DNA of 35,214 nucleotides from Betaproteobacteria bacterium (GTDB taxonomy: Bacteria; Pseudomonadota; Gammaproteobacteria; Burkholderiales; Ga0077523). Below are positions 9,062 through 16,536 of this stretch, one piece after another (positions within the stretch are counted from its first letter, which is position 1; the number at the start of each line of letters is the position of its first letter). The stretch covers positions 1 through 35,214 of the forward strand of contig JANXYG010000112.1 in NCBI GenBank assembly GCA_025350245.1, written 5' to 3'. The position numbers were made by a program, and so were the translations under genes. Under the pieces are notes generated by a model that ran no database searches, was not told the DNA's origin, and was given only the letters and a program-made list of their open reading frames with translations.

Positions 9062-9997
9062 CTACCGGATCACGACGCCCCAGGGTGCTTCACCGACCGC
9101 GATGTCCTTGAGCTTGCGGTTGCCGATGGTGTCGATGACCGATACGGTGCCGTCGCGCCCGTTGGCAACGTAGAGCTTGGTGCCGTCCGGGGTGATCGCC
9201 ATGTTCCAGGGGCGCTTGCCGACCTCGATGGTGGCGATCACGGTGTTGGTCGCGGTGTCGATGACCGACACCGTGGCGTCCTTGCCATTGGAGACGTACA
9301 CGCGCTTGCCATCCGGCGCCACCGTCACCCCGTTGGAGAAGGTGCCGGCCTTGATCTCGGCGATCACCGTCTGCTTGACCACGTCGATGGCGAACACCTT
9401 GCTGTCGAACTCGCAAGCCACGTAGGCCGCGCTGCTGTCCGGCAGGAAGCCGATGCCGCGCGGGCGCTTGGCCACCTTCACCGACGCGACCTGCTTGCGC
9501 TGGGCAAGATCGACGATGTCGACCTGGTCGGCTTCCTCGGCGCTGACATAAAGCCACTTGCCGTCGGGGCTGAACTCCGCGTGTTCGGGGTTCTGGCCCT
9601 GGGTCTTCACGCTGTAGACGGGCTTGCCGGTCGTGGTGTCGATGAGCGCGGCGCTGTTGGTCATCTCCACCGCGACGGCGACCCACTTGCCGTCGGCGGA
9701 GATGCCCACGCCCTCGGGAGAATCGCCGAGGTCGATCTTGCTGCTCACGGTGCGATTGGCGATGTCGATGACCAGCAGGCCGTTGGATTCGCTGGCGTAG
9801 AGCGTGGTGCCGTCGAGCGACACCGCCTGGCCGCGCGGCTTGCCGCCGGAATTGATTGTGCCCACCAATACGTCGGTAGCGGTGTCGATGATCGAGATGG
9901 TGCCGGATTTTTCGTTGGCCACGTAGGCGAAGGGCGCAGCGGTCGCGGTCGTGGTGACGAGGGTCAGCCCGAGGGCGGCGAACAGGTTGCGTTTCAT
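9062..9997 (-). CDS. Periplasmic YVTN-family beta-propeller protein
   Basis: This 311-residue protein has a Sec signal peptide (cleavage near ATA-AP, residue 21) and about seven repeats. The repeats carry the YVTN motif in variants such as YVANEKSGTISIIDTATD, LYVSAEEADQVDIVD and LYVANGRDGTVSVIDT. It is therefore a seven-bladed propeller in the periplasm. The closest family I know is the propeller protein linked to PQQ-dependent alcohol catabolism loci (TIGR03866-like). That link is inference, as no PQQ dehydrogenase is in the window. The RND gene follows 144 bases downstream on the same strand. The start faces a divergent two-component system, a common arrangement for a regulated target. Confidence 0.8.
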   Translation of the reverse strand: MKRNLFAALGLTLVTTTATAAPFAYVANEKSGTISIIDTATDVLVGTINSGGKPRGQAVSLDGTTLYASESNGLLVIDIANRTVSSKIDLGDSPEGVGISADGKWVAVAVEMTNSAALIDTTTGKPVYSVKTQGQNPEHAEFSPDGKWLYVSAEEADQVDIVDLAQRKQVASVKVAKRPRGIGFLPDSSAAYVACEFDSKVFAIDVVKQTVIAEIKAGTFSNGVTVAPDGKRVYVSNGKDATVSVIDTATNTVIATIEVGKRPWNMAITPDGTKLYVANGRDGTVSVIDTIGNRKLKDIAVGEAPWGVVIR

Positions 9998-10133
9998 GGG
10001 TGGATCCGAAGTGGGTTGTCAGGTGCGGGCGGTAGCCTCGCGCAAGGGTAGAAACGGGTTTTCGAGTATGACATGGGCCAAACGGCCGGATCACCCGGCG
10101 GTGCACGGCTGGCATCGATCGGGAACTCTTCCC

Positions 10134-10162
10134 TTGTCGCTCCCGGGGGCGTTGGGTATAAA
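10134..10162 (+). promoter_or_regulatory. Candidate sigma-70 promoter for the two-component operon
   Basis: TTGTCG (10134-10139) and TATAAA (10157-10162) are separated by exactly 17 bases, about 68 bases before the kinase start. A small palindrome, GGGAA-CTC-TTCCC (10121-10133), touches the -35 box and could be an operator. This is pattern matching only. Confidence 0.45.
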
Positions 10163-10229
10163 CATCGGCTGCCATCGATTCCCGCGCCGATTCCTTCGTC
10201 GCGGACGGCAGCGAGGAGGGCTCGACGCC

Positions 10230-11195
10230 ATGACCACCGACACCTTGAACGCCTCGCGCCTGGCCGGCAACCTGGCATCGAATCCGGTCACGCCGCGCGA
10301 AGCCTGGGCCGACCTCTGGCTGATCGCCGCCGTCACGGCAGCCACCTTCGTGGTGGGTAGTGCCTTCGAGCTGTCGGAGGCGGTGGCGCGCCTGTTCCAC
10401 CATTTCGAGGCTTACCAGATCGACGAACTGCCGGTCACGCTGGCCGCGATGCTGGCCGGCCTCACCTGGTATTCGTGGCGGCGGCACCGGCACGCCGGTC
10501 GCGAGCTCTCCCTGCGCCTCACCGCACAGGCCCAACTGGAGCGCTCTCTCGCCGAGAACCGGCTGCTGGTCCAGCGCAACATCCAGGTGCAGGAAGACGA
10601 GCGGCGCAACATCGCGCGCGAACTGCACGACGAGATGGGGCAATGGTTGAACGCGCTGAAGCTCGATGCGGTGGCGATCCGCGACACCGCCGCCGCCGAC
10701 CCGCAGATCCGTACCGCGGCGCAATCGGTGATCGACGTGGCCGACCATGTATACGACGTGGTGCGGCAGCTCATGCGGCGGCTGCGCCCGGTGGCGCTGG
10801 ACGAACTGGGCCTGCAGGCGGCGCTGCAATACCTGCTCGACCAATGGAAGGCCCGCCACAACGGCATCGAGTGCCGCTTCCAGGCCGGCGGGGTGCTCGA
10901 CGACTTGGGCGAGGCCGCCAACATCACCACCTACCGCTTCGTGCAGGAATGCCTCACCAACATCACCAAGCACGCCGATGCCCGCCACGTGACCATCGCG
11001 TTGCATCGTGACGCCGGGACGGCACGGTTGACGGTATCGGTGCAGGACGACGGCCGCGGCATCGGCGTCGCGTCGACGCCTTTCGGCATGGGATTGGCTG
11101 GCCTGCGCGAAAGAGTCGATGTGCTCGGCGGTGAGTTCCGGGTCGAGGCGTGCGCACCGTCCGGCACCCGCGTCAGCGCGAGTCTGCCCGCATGA
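10230..11195 (+). CDS. Membrane sensor histidine kinase (HisKA_3, NarX/DegS type)
   Basis: This 321-residue kinase has two predicted membrane helices (about 28-46 and 67-82) enclosing a very short loop, then a coiled linker. The dimerisation/phosphoacceptor helix is HisKA_3 type (DERRNIARELHDEMGQ, His133). The ATPase domain has an N-box with Asn244 (ECLTNITKHA), DDGRGIG and GMGLAGL. No periplasmic sensor domain is present, so the signal may be membrane-borne or come through a partner. The ATG at 10230 is supported by a GAGGAGGG site. Its TGA overlaps the ATG of the regulator. The locus resembles the kinase/regulator pairs beside PQQ-alcohol catabolism genes, but this is only contextual. Confidence 0.88.
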   Translation: MTTDTLNASRLAGNLASNPVTPREAWADLWLIAAVTAATFVVGSAFELSEAVARLFHHFEAYQIDELPVTLAAMLAGLTWYSWRRHRHAGRELSLRLTAQAQLERSLAENRLLVQRNIQVQEDERRNIARELHDEMGQWLNALKLDAVAIRDTAAADPQIRTAAQSVIDVADHVYDVVRQLMRRLRPVALDELGLQAALQYLLDQWKARHNGIECRFQAGGVLDDLGEAANITTYRFVQECLTNITKHADARHVTIALHRDAGTARLTVSVQDDGRGIGVASTPFGMGLAGLRERVDVLGGEFRVEACAPSGTRVSASLPA

Positions 11196-11857
11196 GCGCG
11201 CTGCCCGCCGCCACCACCGTGCTGCTGGTAGACGACCACTTCGTCGTGCGCGAGGGCTACCGGCGCCTGCTCGAGCGCACCGCCGACATCGTGGTGGTCG
11301 CCGAGGCCGCCACCGGCGAGGACGCCTATCGCGGCTTCATCGAGCACACGCCCGACGTGACGATCATGGACATCAACCTGCCCGGCATCGGCGGCATCGA
11401 GGCCGCGCGGCGCATCCTGGCGCGGGAGCCATCGGCCAAGGTGCTCATGTTCAGCATGCACGAAGACGTGGTGTTTCCGTCGCGCGCCCTGCAGACCGGC
11501 GCGCGCGGCTATGTGACCAAGTCGAGCGCGCCCGAGGTGCTGGTCGAGGCGGTACGGCTGGTGGCGGCCGGCAAGCTCTACATCAGCCACGACATGGCGC
11601 AGGAACTCGCCACGCAGATGCTGCCCGGCAACCAGAACCCGGTGCAGGCGTTGTCGCCACGCGAGTTCGAGGTGTTTCGCCTGCTCGTCGCCGGCCACGC
11701 CGTCGGCGAGATCGCGAAGATCCTGTCGCTTTCCTACAAGACCGTGGCCAATCACCAGTCGAGCATTCGTCAGAAGCTCGATGTCTCGAATACCGCGCAG
11801 GTCGTGCGCATGGCGCTGACCCACGGGTTGCTGTCGACCGAAACGGCGGACGACTGA
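11192..11857 (+). CDS. LuxR/NarL-family response regulator
   Basis: This 221-residue regulator has a receiver domain with acidic pair Asp14-Asp15, phosphoacceptor Asp60 (IMDINLPG) and conserved Lys110. The C-terminal LuxR-type helix-turn-helix (about 153-205) begins LSPREFEVFRLL and has the recognition region SYKTVANHQSSIRQKL. The start overlaps the kinase stop (ATGA), so the pair is translationally coupled and must be cognate. It would be phosphorylated by the upstream kinase and bind DNA as a dimer. The divergent beta-propeller/RND genes are plausible targets. Confidence 0.9.
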   Translation: MSALPAATTVLLVDDHFVVREGYRRLLERTADIVVVAEAATGEDAYRGFIEHTPDVTIMDINLPGIGGIEAARRILAREPSAKVLMFSMHEDVVFPSRALQTGARGYVTKSSAPEVLVEAVRLVAAGKLYISHDMAQELATQMLPGNQNPVQALSPREFEVFRLLVAGHAVGEIAKILSLSYKTVANHQSSIRQKLDVSNTAQVVRMALTHGLLSTETADD

Positions 11858-12094
11858 CGCCGTGGGCGCGCGGTTTCGGTGCCCATGGGCATCCTGGCCG
11901 GCGCCTGCGATTGCAGGCGACGTGCGCCATCGTTGGCGCCGCTACCGGTGGTTACGCGGCCCGCACCGGGAAGTTTTCCGGCGTTCGCCGGGTGGTTTCG
12001 CGATGCCTCGCGTTGCGACATTCGGATAAGGTTCGTTCCGCAACACGAATGACCTCTCGATTCAGGCCGGCCTCACCAGTCGGCCTTTTTTTTT
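11858..12094 (+). terminator. Intergenic region with hairpins and a rho-independent terminator
   Basis: No gene is evident in this stretch. It contains a 7-base stem CGCCTGC/GCAGGCG with a GATT loop (11902-11919). It ends in a classic terminator: AGGCCG (12064-12069), an 11-base loop, CGGCCT (12081-12086) and a run of nine T (12086-12094). The terminator should end the two-component operon. The 124 bases from here to the next start hold no other recognised signal. Confidence 0.75.
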
Positions 12095-12218
12095 GCAGTC
12101 ATCGACCGGCCATTCGGGTGCGGTGCAACAGGATTTTCCGCGAACGGCGATGCCCGTGCGGAACACCCTCTCCATGCTATCTTGCCGGCTCGCCCCCTTT
12201 CGAGAGCTGAGCCCCGTC

Positions 12219-12761
12219 GTGCGCCTGGAACGCATCCGCATCGAGTTCGACGCCGAGCAGGACCGCCTGCTCATGCGCATCCTCATCGATGGCAGCGCCG
12301 AGGTAAGGCTTTGGCTCACGCGCCGCTGCGTGCAGCGGCTCTGGACGGCACTGATGAAGATGGCGGAGATCAAGCCCGACATCCAGCGCCAGGCGAGCCC
12401 CGAGGCGCGCAGTGCCATCCTGCATTTCGAGCACGAGAAGGCGTTACGCGAAGTGAAATTTGCCAGGCCCGACGAAGACGCGCCCCGGTTCGCCGCGCCC
12501 CGGACCCAGCCCCTCGGGCCCGAGCCCCTGCTGGTCACGCGTATCCAGGCGCGTCGGCTGCCCGACGAGCGCACCCAGATCGGCTTCCTGCCCAACGGGG
12601 GCGACGGCGCGCACCTCACTCTCAGCGAAAACCTGTTGCACGGCGTGATGCGCCTGGTGCAGCAGGCGGTGGAAAAGGCGGAGTGGAATCTGCCGCTCGA
12701 GCTGCCACCCGCCGGGTTGCTGATGACGCCGGACGAGGGTACCGCCAGAACCCTGAATTGA
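12219..12761 (+). CDS. Conserved hypothetical protein
   Basis: I cannot name the family of this soluble protein of about 180 residues. It opens RLERIRIEFDAEQDRLLMRI, continues with WLTRRCVQRLWTALMKM, has a charged linker, and ends in a second alpha/beta part with QIGFLPNGGDGAHLTLSE. It has no signal peptide or membrane helix. The start is uncertain: GTG 12219 fits the apparent conserved N-terminus, while in-frame ATGs at 12150 and 12174 would add 23 or 15 residues. It follows a strong terminator and precedes a dispersed repeat, so it is probably transcribed alone. Confidence 0.6.
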   Translation: MRLERIRIEFDAEQDRLLMRILIDGSAEVRLWLTRRCVQRLWTALMKMAEIKPDIQRQASPEARSAILHFEHEKALREVKFARPDEDAPRFAAPRTQPLGPEPLLVTRIQARRLPDERTQIGFLPNGGDGAHLTLSENLLHGVMRLVQQAVEKAEWNLPLELPPAGLLMTPDEGTARTLN

Positions 12762-12763
12762 AG

Positions 12764-12838
12764 GTGACGCCCACCCCCAGGCTGCGCTGCGCTCCGCCTT
12801 CCCCCTCAAGGGGGCGCCCCGTCCTCGGGGGGGCCCTT
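12764..12838. repeat. Dispersed intergenic repeat of Burkholderiales type
   Basis: The stretch GTGACGCCCACCCCCAG, then a CTGCGCTGCGCTCCGCC segment, then CCCCCTCAAGGGGG (12801-12814) and a final C/G run, matches from memory an intergenic element scattered through many Burkholderiales genomes. The CCCCC/GGGGG pair with a TCAA loop can fold as a hairpin. It lies just after the hypothetical gene and may serve as a bidirectional terminator. Identification rests on recall, not on a search. Confidence 0.6.
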
Positions 12839-12919
12839 CGCTTCAGAGAGTCCTTCGTTTAGCATCACTGCGCTGGGCCGATGATCACGATCCGACCGAT
12901 GGCCCGACGGGAGACCGCA

Positions 12920-13387
12920 ATGCGCATTCTGCTGATCATGTGGCTCGTGCTGACCGGATTGGCGGGTGTCGACGCGAGGGCGGCCGACCTTGCCATTGGC
13001 GAACCCGACGCATCGGCCATCCGCGCCGTCATCGAAGCCCAACTGGCCGCATTCGAACAAGACGACGCCTCCGCCGCCTTCGCGTTCGCGAGCCCCGGCA
13101 TCCGCCGCTCGTTCGCGACACCCGAGGGATTCGTCGGCATGGTCCGCCAGCTCTATCCGGTGGTGTACCGGCCGCTGACCGTGCGCTTCCTGCCGCCGCG
13201 GCTGGTCGATGACCAGCCGATCCAGGTGGTCGAGATGTCCGACCGCGATGGTGTGGTCTGGATGGCCATCTACTGGCTGCAGCAGCAGACCGACGGCACC
13301 TGGCTCATCGATGGTTGCGCACTCGTGCCGGGGCGCGATGCCGCCACCGATGCCGGTGTCGGCAGCGGTTCCATCGCCCGGATTTGA
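12920..13387 (+). CDS. Secreted DUF4864-family protein
   Basis: This protein of about 155 residues has a Sec signal peptide (hydrophobic segment about 3-18, cleavage near ARA). The domain begins IRAVIEAQLAAFEQDDASAAFAFASPGIRR and ends in a WLIDGCALVPG strand, typical of DUF4864, an NTF2-like fold of unknown function. ATG 12920 was chosen because GGGAG lies 6 bases upstream. An ATG at 12899 would spoil the signal peptide. The TGA overlaps a possible TTG start of the next gene (TTGA), so the two may be coupled. Confidence 0.75.
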   Translation: MRILLIMWLVLTGLAGVDARAADLAIGEPDASAIRAVIEAQLAAFEQDDASAAFAFASPGIRRSFATPEGFVGMVRQLYPVVYRPLTVRFLPPRLVDDQPIQVVEMSDRDGVVWMAIYWLQQQTDGTWLIDGCALVPGRDAATDAGVGSGSIARI

Positions 13388-15360
13388 GGGCTCCGGTCGG
13401 CCACCGCCGCGGGCTGGCGACCTTGCAAGCGAAGGCCTTGGTGGTGGTGTCTGCCGGTCTGGTGCTGCTGATTGGGATGCTGTCGGCACTGCCGTTCTCC
13501 GATCGCGCGATGTCGGCGGGTCCATCGCGACCGGTGGCCGATTTTTCGCTGCTGGATCAGGAAGGTCGCGTGCACCAGTTGTCGCGATATGCCGGCTCCC
13601 GTGCCGTGGTGCTGTTCGTCCACGGCGTCGGCTGCAACGTGGCCCGCGACAGCATGCCGACCCTGAATGCGCTCAGAGACCGTTATACCGTTCCCGAAAG
13701 CGATTTCATGATGCCCGCGCGACGCGAGGTTCCGTTGGCCGACAGGAACTTGCTGCAACGGGCATGGCGGCGATTCGGTTACGTGGCGGACCGGTTGCTC
13801 ACCCGACGCTGGCTGGAACAGGCCCGGGAGCGCAACGTCGTGTTCCTGATGCTGAACGCCAATCCCCAGGACGACCGCGCCGCCTTGCAGGCCGAAGCAC
13901 GCGCCTTGGATCTCCGGATTCCGATCCTGAAGGACGACGCGCAGCTCGTGGCCCGCGCGCTCGACATCGGTCGCACCGGCGAAGCCATCGTGATCGACAC
14001 GCGCACCTGGCAGATCGCCTATCGCGGCCCGCTGGACGACGGGCTCGGGGTCGGGGCACGCCGTCAGGAAGTCGGGCATCAGTACCTGCGCGACGCGATC
14101 GAGGCGGTCATCGACGGCCGGTCCGTGGCTGCGCCACCGCTGTCCATCGGTCTGGGCTGTGCCATCAGCCAGATCCCGACGCGCGCGGTTTCGTACGCTC
14201 GCGACGTGGCGCCCCTGCTGATCGAGAAATGCGTTCCCTGTCACACGCCAGGTGGCATCGGTCCGTGGTCCATGGATCGTTACGATACGGTGAAGGGATG
14301 GTCGGCGATGATGCGCGAAGTGCTCGCCGACCGGCGCATGCCGCCCTGGCATGCCGACCCTGCGATCGGCGCGTTCCGGAACGATCGTTCTCTCGATCGC
14401 GATCAGTTGCGCGTGCTGGTCGACTGGATCGATGTCGGCGCGGCGCGCGGTAACGGGCCCGATCCCCTGGCAGATCGCAAGGCGGCAGCCGTTGCGGAAT
14501 GGCCGCTGGGCCCGCCCGATATCTTCGTCGAAGCCCCACGCCAGGAGATACCGGCTGCCGGCTTGCTCGACTACCGCTACGCCGATGTACCCTTGACGAT
14601 CGACCGCGACGTCTGGGTCAGGGCCGTGCAGTTGAAGCCTGGCAATCCGTCGGTGGTGCACCACGAGTTCGCGTTCGTGAAGTTTCCGCCCGGCTCGACG
14701 GCGAAGGAGCCGGATTTCGGGATGGGGGTCAACGGGTTCTTCGCGGCTTATGCCCCGGGATTCGACGTCGAGCCATTTCCACCCGATAGCGGAATGTTCC
14801 TGCCCAAGGGTACGGTGATCCAGTTCCAGCAGCACTACGCCCCCTCGGGACGACCGGCCAGTGACCAGACCCGGCTCGCCCTCTACCTTTACCGGCGGCC
14901 GCCGTCCCGCGAAGTGGTGGTCCGCAGCGCCGCCAACGTGCGGTTGCGCATCCCGCCGCTGGTTGCCGATTCTCCCGCCGAAGCGCGGTTCATCTTCGAT
15001 CGCGACGCCGAGCTCCAGGCGCTATTTCCCCACATGCACCTGCGCGGCTCGCGCATTAGCTTCGAGGCAAGATACCCCGGCGGGCGGCACGAGATGCTGT
15101 TGTCCGTGCCCCGGTACGCATTCAACTGGCAGGGCCTCTACCTGTTTCGCAAGCCGAAGCCGATGCCGGCCGGGACCGAGATCGTGGTGCGCGGCGCGTT
15201 CGACAATTCGCCGCTCAATCCCTCGAATCCCGACCCGTCGCGGGAGGTGTTCTGGGGCATCGGCACGGCCGACGAGATGTTCACCGGCTACCTGGTCTAT
15301 ACCGTTCCGTTGCCGCGTGGCCCTGCATCGACCGTCACGGCGGTTCGCGATCACCCATGA
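13384..15360 (+). CDS. Thioredoxin-like / c-type haem / PHM-like copper monooxygenase fusion
   Basis: This exported multidomain oxidoreductase has about 658 residues. Numbering is from TTG 13384; TTG 13423 is an alternative, and neither has a good ribosome site. An N-terminal hydrophobic segment leads into a redoxin-like domain (about 45-245) with one Cys (GVGCNVARDS) at the usual peroxiredoxin-like loop. Next comes a haem c site, CVPCH (283-287). The C-terminal half resembles copper type II ascorbate-dependent monooxygenases and keeps all the ligand positions I would expect: HH (426-427), QHYAP His484, HMH (550-552) and Met632 (DEMF). A haem electron donor fused to a copper hydroxylase suggests periplasmic oxidation of an unknown substrate. 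The stop overlaps the next start (ATGA). Confidence 0.75.
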   Translation: MRAPVGHRRGLATLQAKALVVVSAGLVLLIGMLSALPFSDRAMSAGPSRPVADFSLLDQEGRVHQLSRYAGSRAVVLFVHGVGCNVARDSMPTLNALRDRYTVPESDFMMPARREVPLADRNLLQRAWRRFGYVADRLLTRRWLEQARERNVVFLMLNANPQDDRAALQAEARALDLRIPILKDDAQLVARALDIGRTGEAIVIDTRTWQIAYRGPLDDGLGVGARRQEVGHQYLRDAIEAVIDGRSVAAPPLSIGLGCAISQIPTRAVSYARDVAPLLIEKCVPCHTPGGIGPWSMDRYDTVKGWSAMMREVLADRRMPPWHADPAIGAFRNDRSLDRDQLRVLVDWIDVGAARGNGPDPLADRKAAAVAEWPLGPPDIFVEAPRQEIPAAGLLDYRYADVPLTIDRDVWVRAVQLKPGNPSVVHHEFAFVKFPPGSTAKEPDFGMGVNGFFAAYAPGFDVEPFPPDSGMFLPKGTVIQFQQHYAPSGRPASDQTRLALYLYRRPPSREVVVRSAANVRLRIPPLVADSPAEARFIFDRDAELQALFPHMHLRGSRISFEARYPGGRHEMLLSVPRYAFNWQGLYLFRKPKPMPAGTEIVVRGAFDNSPLNPSNPDPSREVFWGIGTADEMFTGYLVYTVPLPRGPASTVTAVRDHP

Positions 15361-16451
15361 GAAAGCCGCAACTGGACGGTCTGCGCTTCATCCTGTTTCT
15401 GGTGGTCTTCGCGATTCATTACACCCGCGATCCGACGAAGTTGTGGTTTCTGAGCTACGCCCTGCCGTGCTTCTTCGTCATGAGCGGGTTCCTCATCACC
15501 AGGGTGTTGCTCGCCGGTGAGCGCGGCGACCTCATGACGATGCTCAGGGTGTTCTACCTGCGACGGTTTCTGCGCATCGTTCCGTCCTATTTTCTGGTGT
15601 TGGGATTGCTCGCCGCCATGGGAGCGTTGACCCACCCCGGTTACTTCGTGACCTACCTGGTCAACGTCAAGCTCTTCGCCATGAGCCTCGATCCGGATCC
15701 GGCCGTAATGATCGCCTGGAAGGCGGGCGGATGGCACCGCGAAAGCTGGCACCTGTGGTCCCTGAGCGTCGAGGAACAGTTCTACATCCTGTGGCCGCTC
15801 GCGCTGTACCTTACGCCGGCGCGCCTGCGCACGGCGATGCTGCTCGGCCTGGTCGCCCTGAGCATCGCTTCGCGGGTGCTGTTCATGCGGTACCTGCCGA
15901 CGAGTTTCTTCGGCGCGTTGCTGCCGCCATGCATGGAATATTTCGCCTGGGGCTGCCTGTTCGGGTGGTGGGAGACGCGCAAGCGGCTCGCCGCCGTGCC
16001 GCCGTGCCCGGTCTTCATGGCTTCCGTGGGTGGTGTCGGCCTCGTGGTCGTGGCGCAGTATCTGTTCGGGCCCTGGGGCTTCCTGCAATTCGTCACGACC
16101 CACTACCAGACGCCGATGGCCATCGCGTTAGGCGGCCTCATCTGGTCCCTCTGGGCGTTGCCGGGCCGGCATGCGGTCGTCCGGTTCCTGTCGTTCCGTC
16201 CGTTCGCCTATTTCGGGGAGATGAGCTACACGTGCTATCTGGTGCACCTGCTGGCCCGGGACCTTTTTCTGGCTACCGGCATCGACCTGCCGTTCTCGGC
16301 GTACGTCGACGGCGTGATCGGCGCCTTCGTCCTGACACTCCTCATGGCAATGGCGATCTGGCACCTGTTCGAGAAGCCCATCTACGGCTTGCGCCGCTAC
16401 CTGCCTTACGACCGCCCGAAGGCGACCATCGCGGAGGGGCCCGCCGCATAG
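15357..16451 (+). CDS. Acyltransferase family 3 membrane protein (OafA/YrhL type)
   Basis: This 364-residue integral membrane protein has about ten hydrophobic helices. It starts with the family signature QLDGLRFILFLVVFAIHY (conserved His21) and continues with PCFFVMSGFLITR, RRFLRIVPSYF and a WSLSVEEQFYILWPL motif, all typical of acyltransferase 3. Such enzymes O-acylate exported sugars, lipids or peptides using cytoplasmic acyl donors. The ATG overlaps the stop of the copper/haem oxidoreductase, so the two are translated together. That pairing is unusual, and the substrate cannot be read from the sequence. Confidence 0.85.
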   Translation: MRKPQLDGLRFILFLVVFAIHYTRDPTKLWFLSYALPCFFVMSGFLITRVLLAGERGDLMTMLRVFYLRRFLRIVPSYFLVLGLLAAMGALTHPGYFVTYLVNVKLFAMSLDPDPAVMIAWKAGGWHRESWHLWSLSVEEQFYILWPLALYLTPARLRTAMLLGLVALSIASRVLFMRYLPTSFFGALLPPCMEYFAWGCLFGWWETRKRLAAVPPCPVFMASVGGVGLVVVAQYLFGPWGFLQFVTTHYQTPMAIALGGLIWSLWALPGRHAVVRFLSFRPFAYFGEMSYTCYLVHLLARDLFLATGIDLPFSAYVDGVIGAFVLTLLMAMAIWHLFEKPIYGLRRYLPYDRPKATIAEGPAA

Positions 16452-16536
16452 GCGCGGCTCACGTCAGGGCGGGGCGCAGATCCTGACAGACCGAGGCCGA
16501 TTCAAGGGGTATGGCACGGGTGCCGTAAGGCCACTC

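Noticed and set aside
9090-11006. Minus-strand frame of 638 codons spanning the propeller and the kinase
   Set aside because: It crosses two real genes on opposite strands and shows no conserved features.
9062-11857. Assignment of the locus to a defined PQQ-alcohol oxidation regulon
   Set aside because: The propeller and kinase/regulator resemble such loci, but no PQQ dehydrogenase, cytochrome or pqq gene is present in the window.
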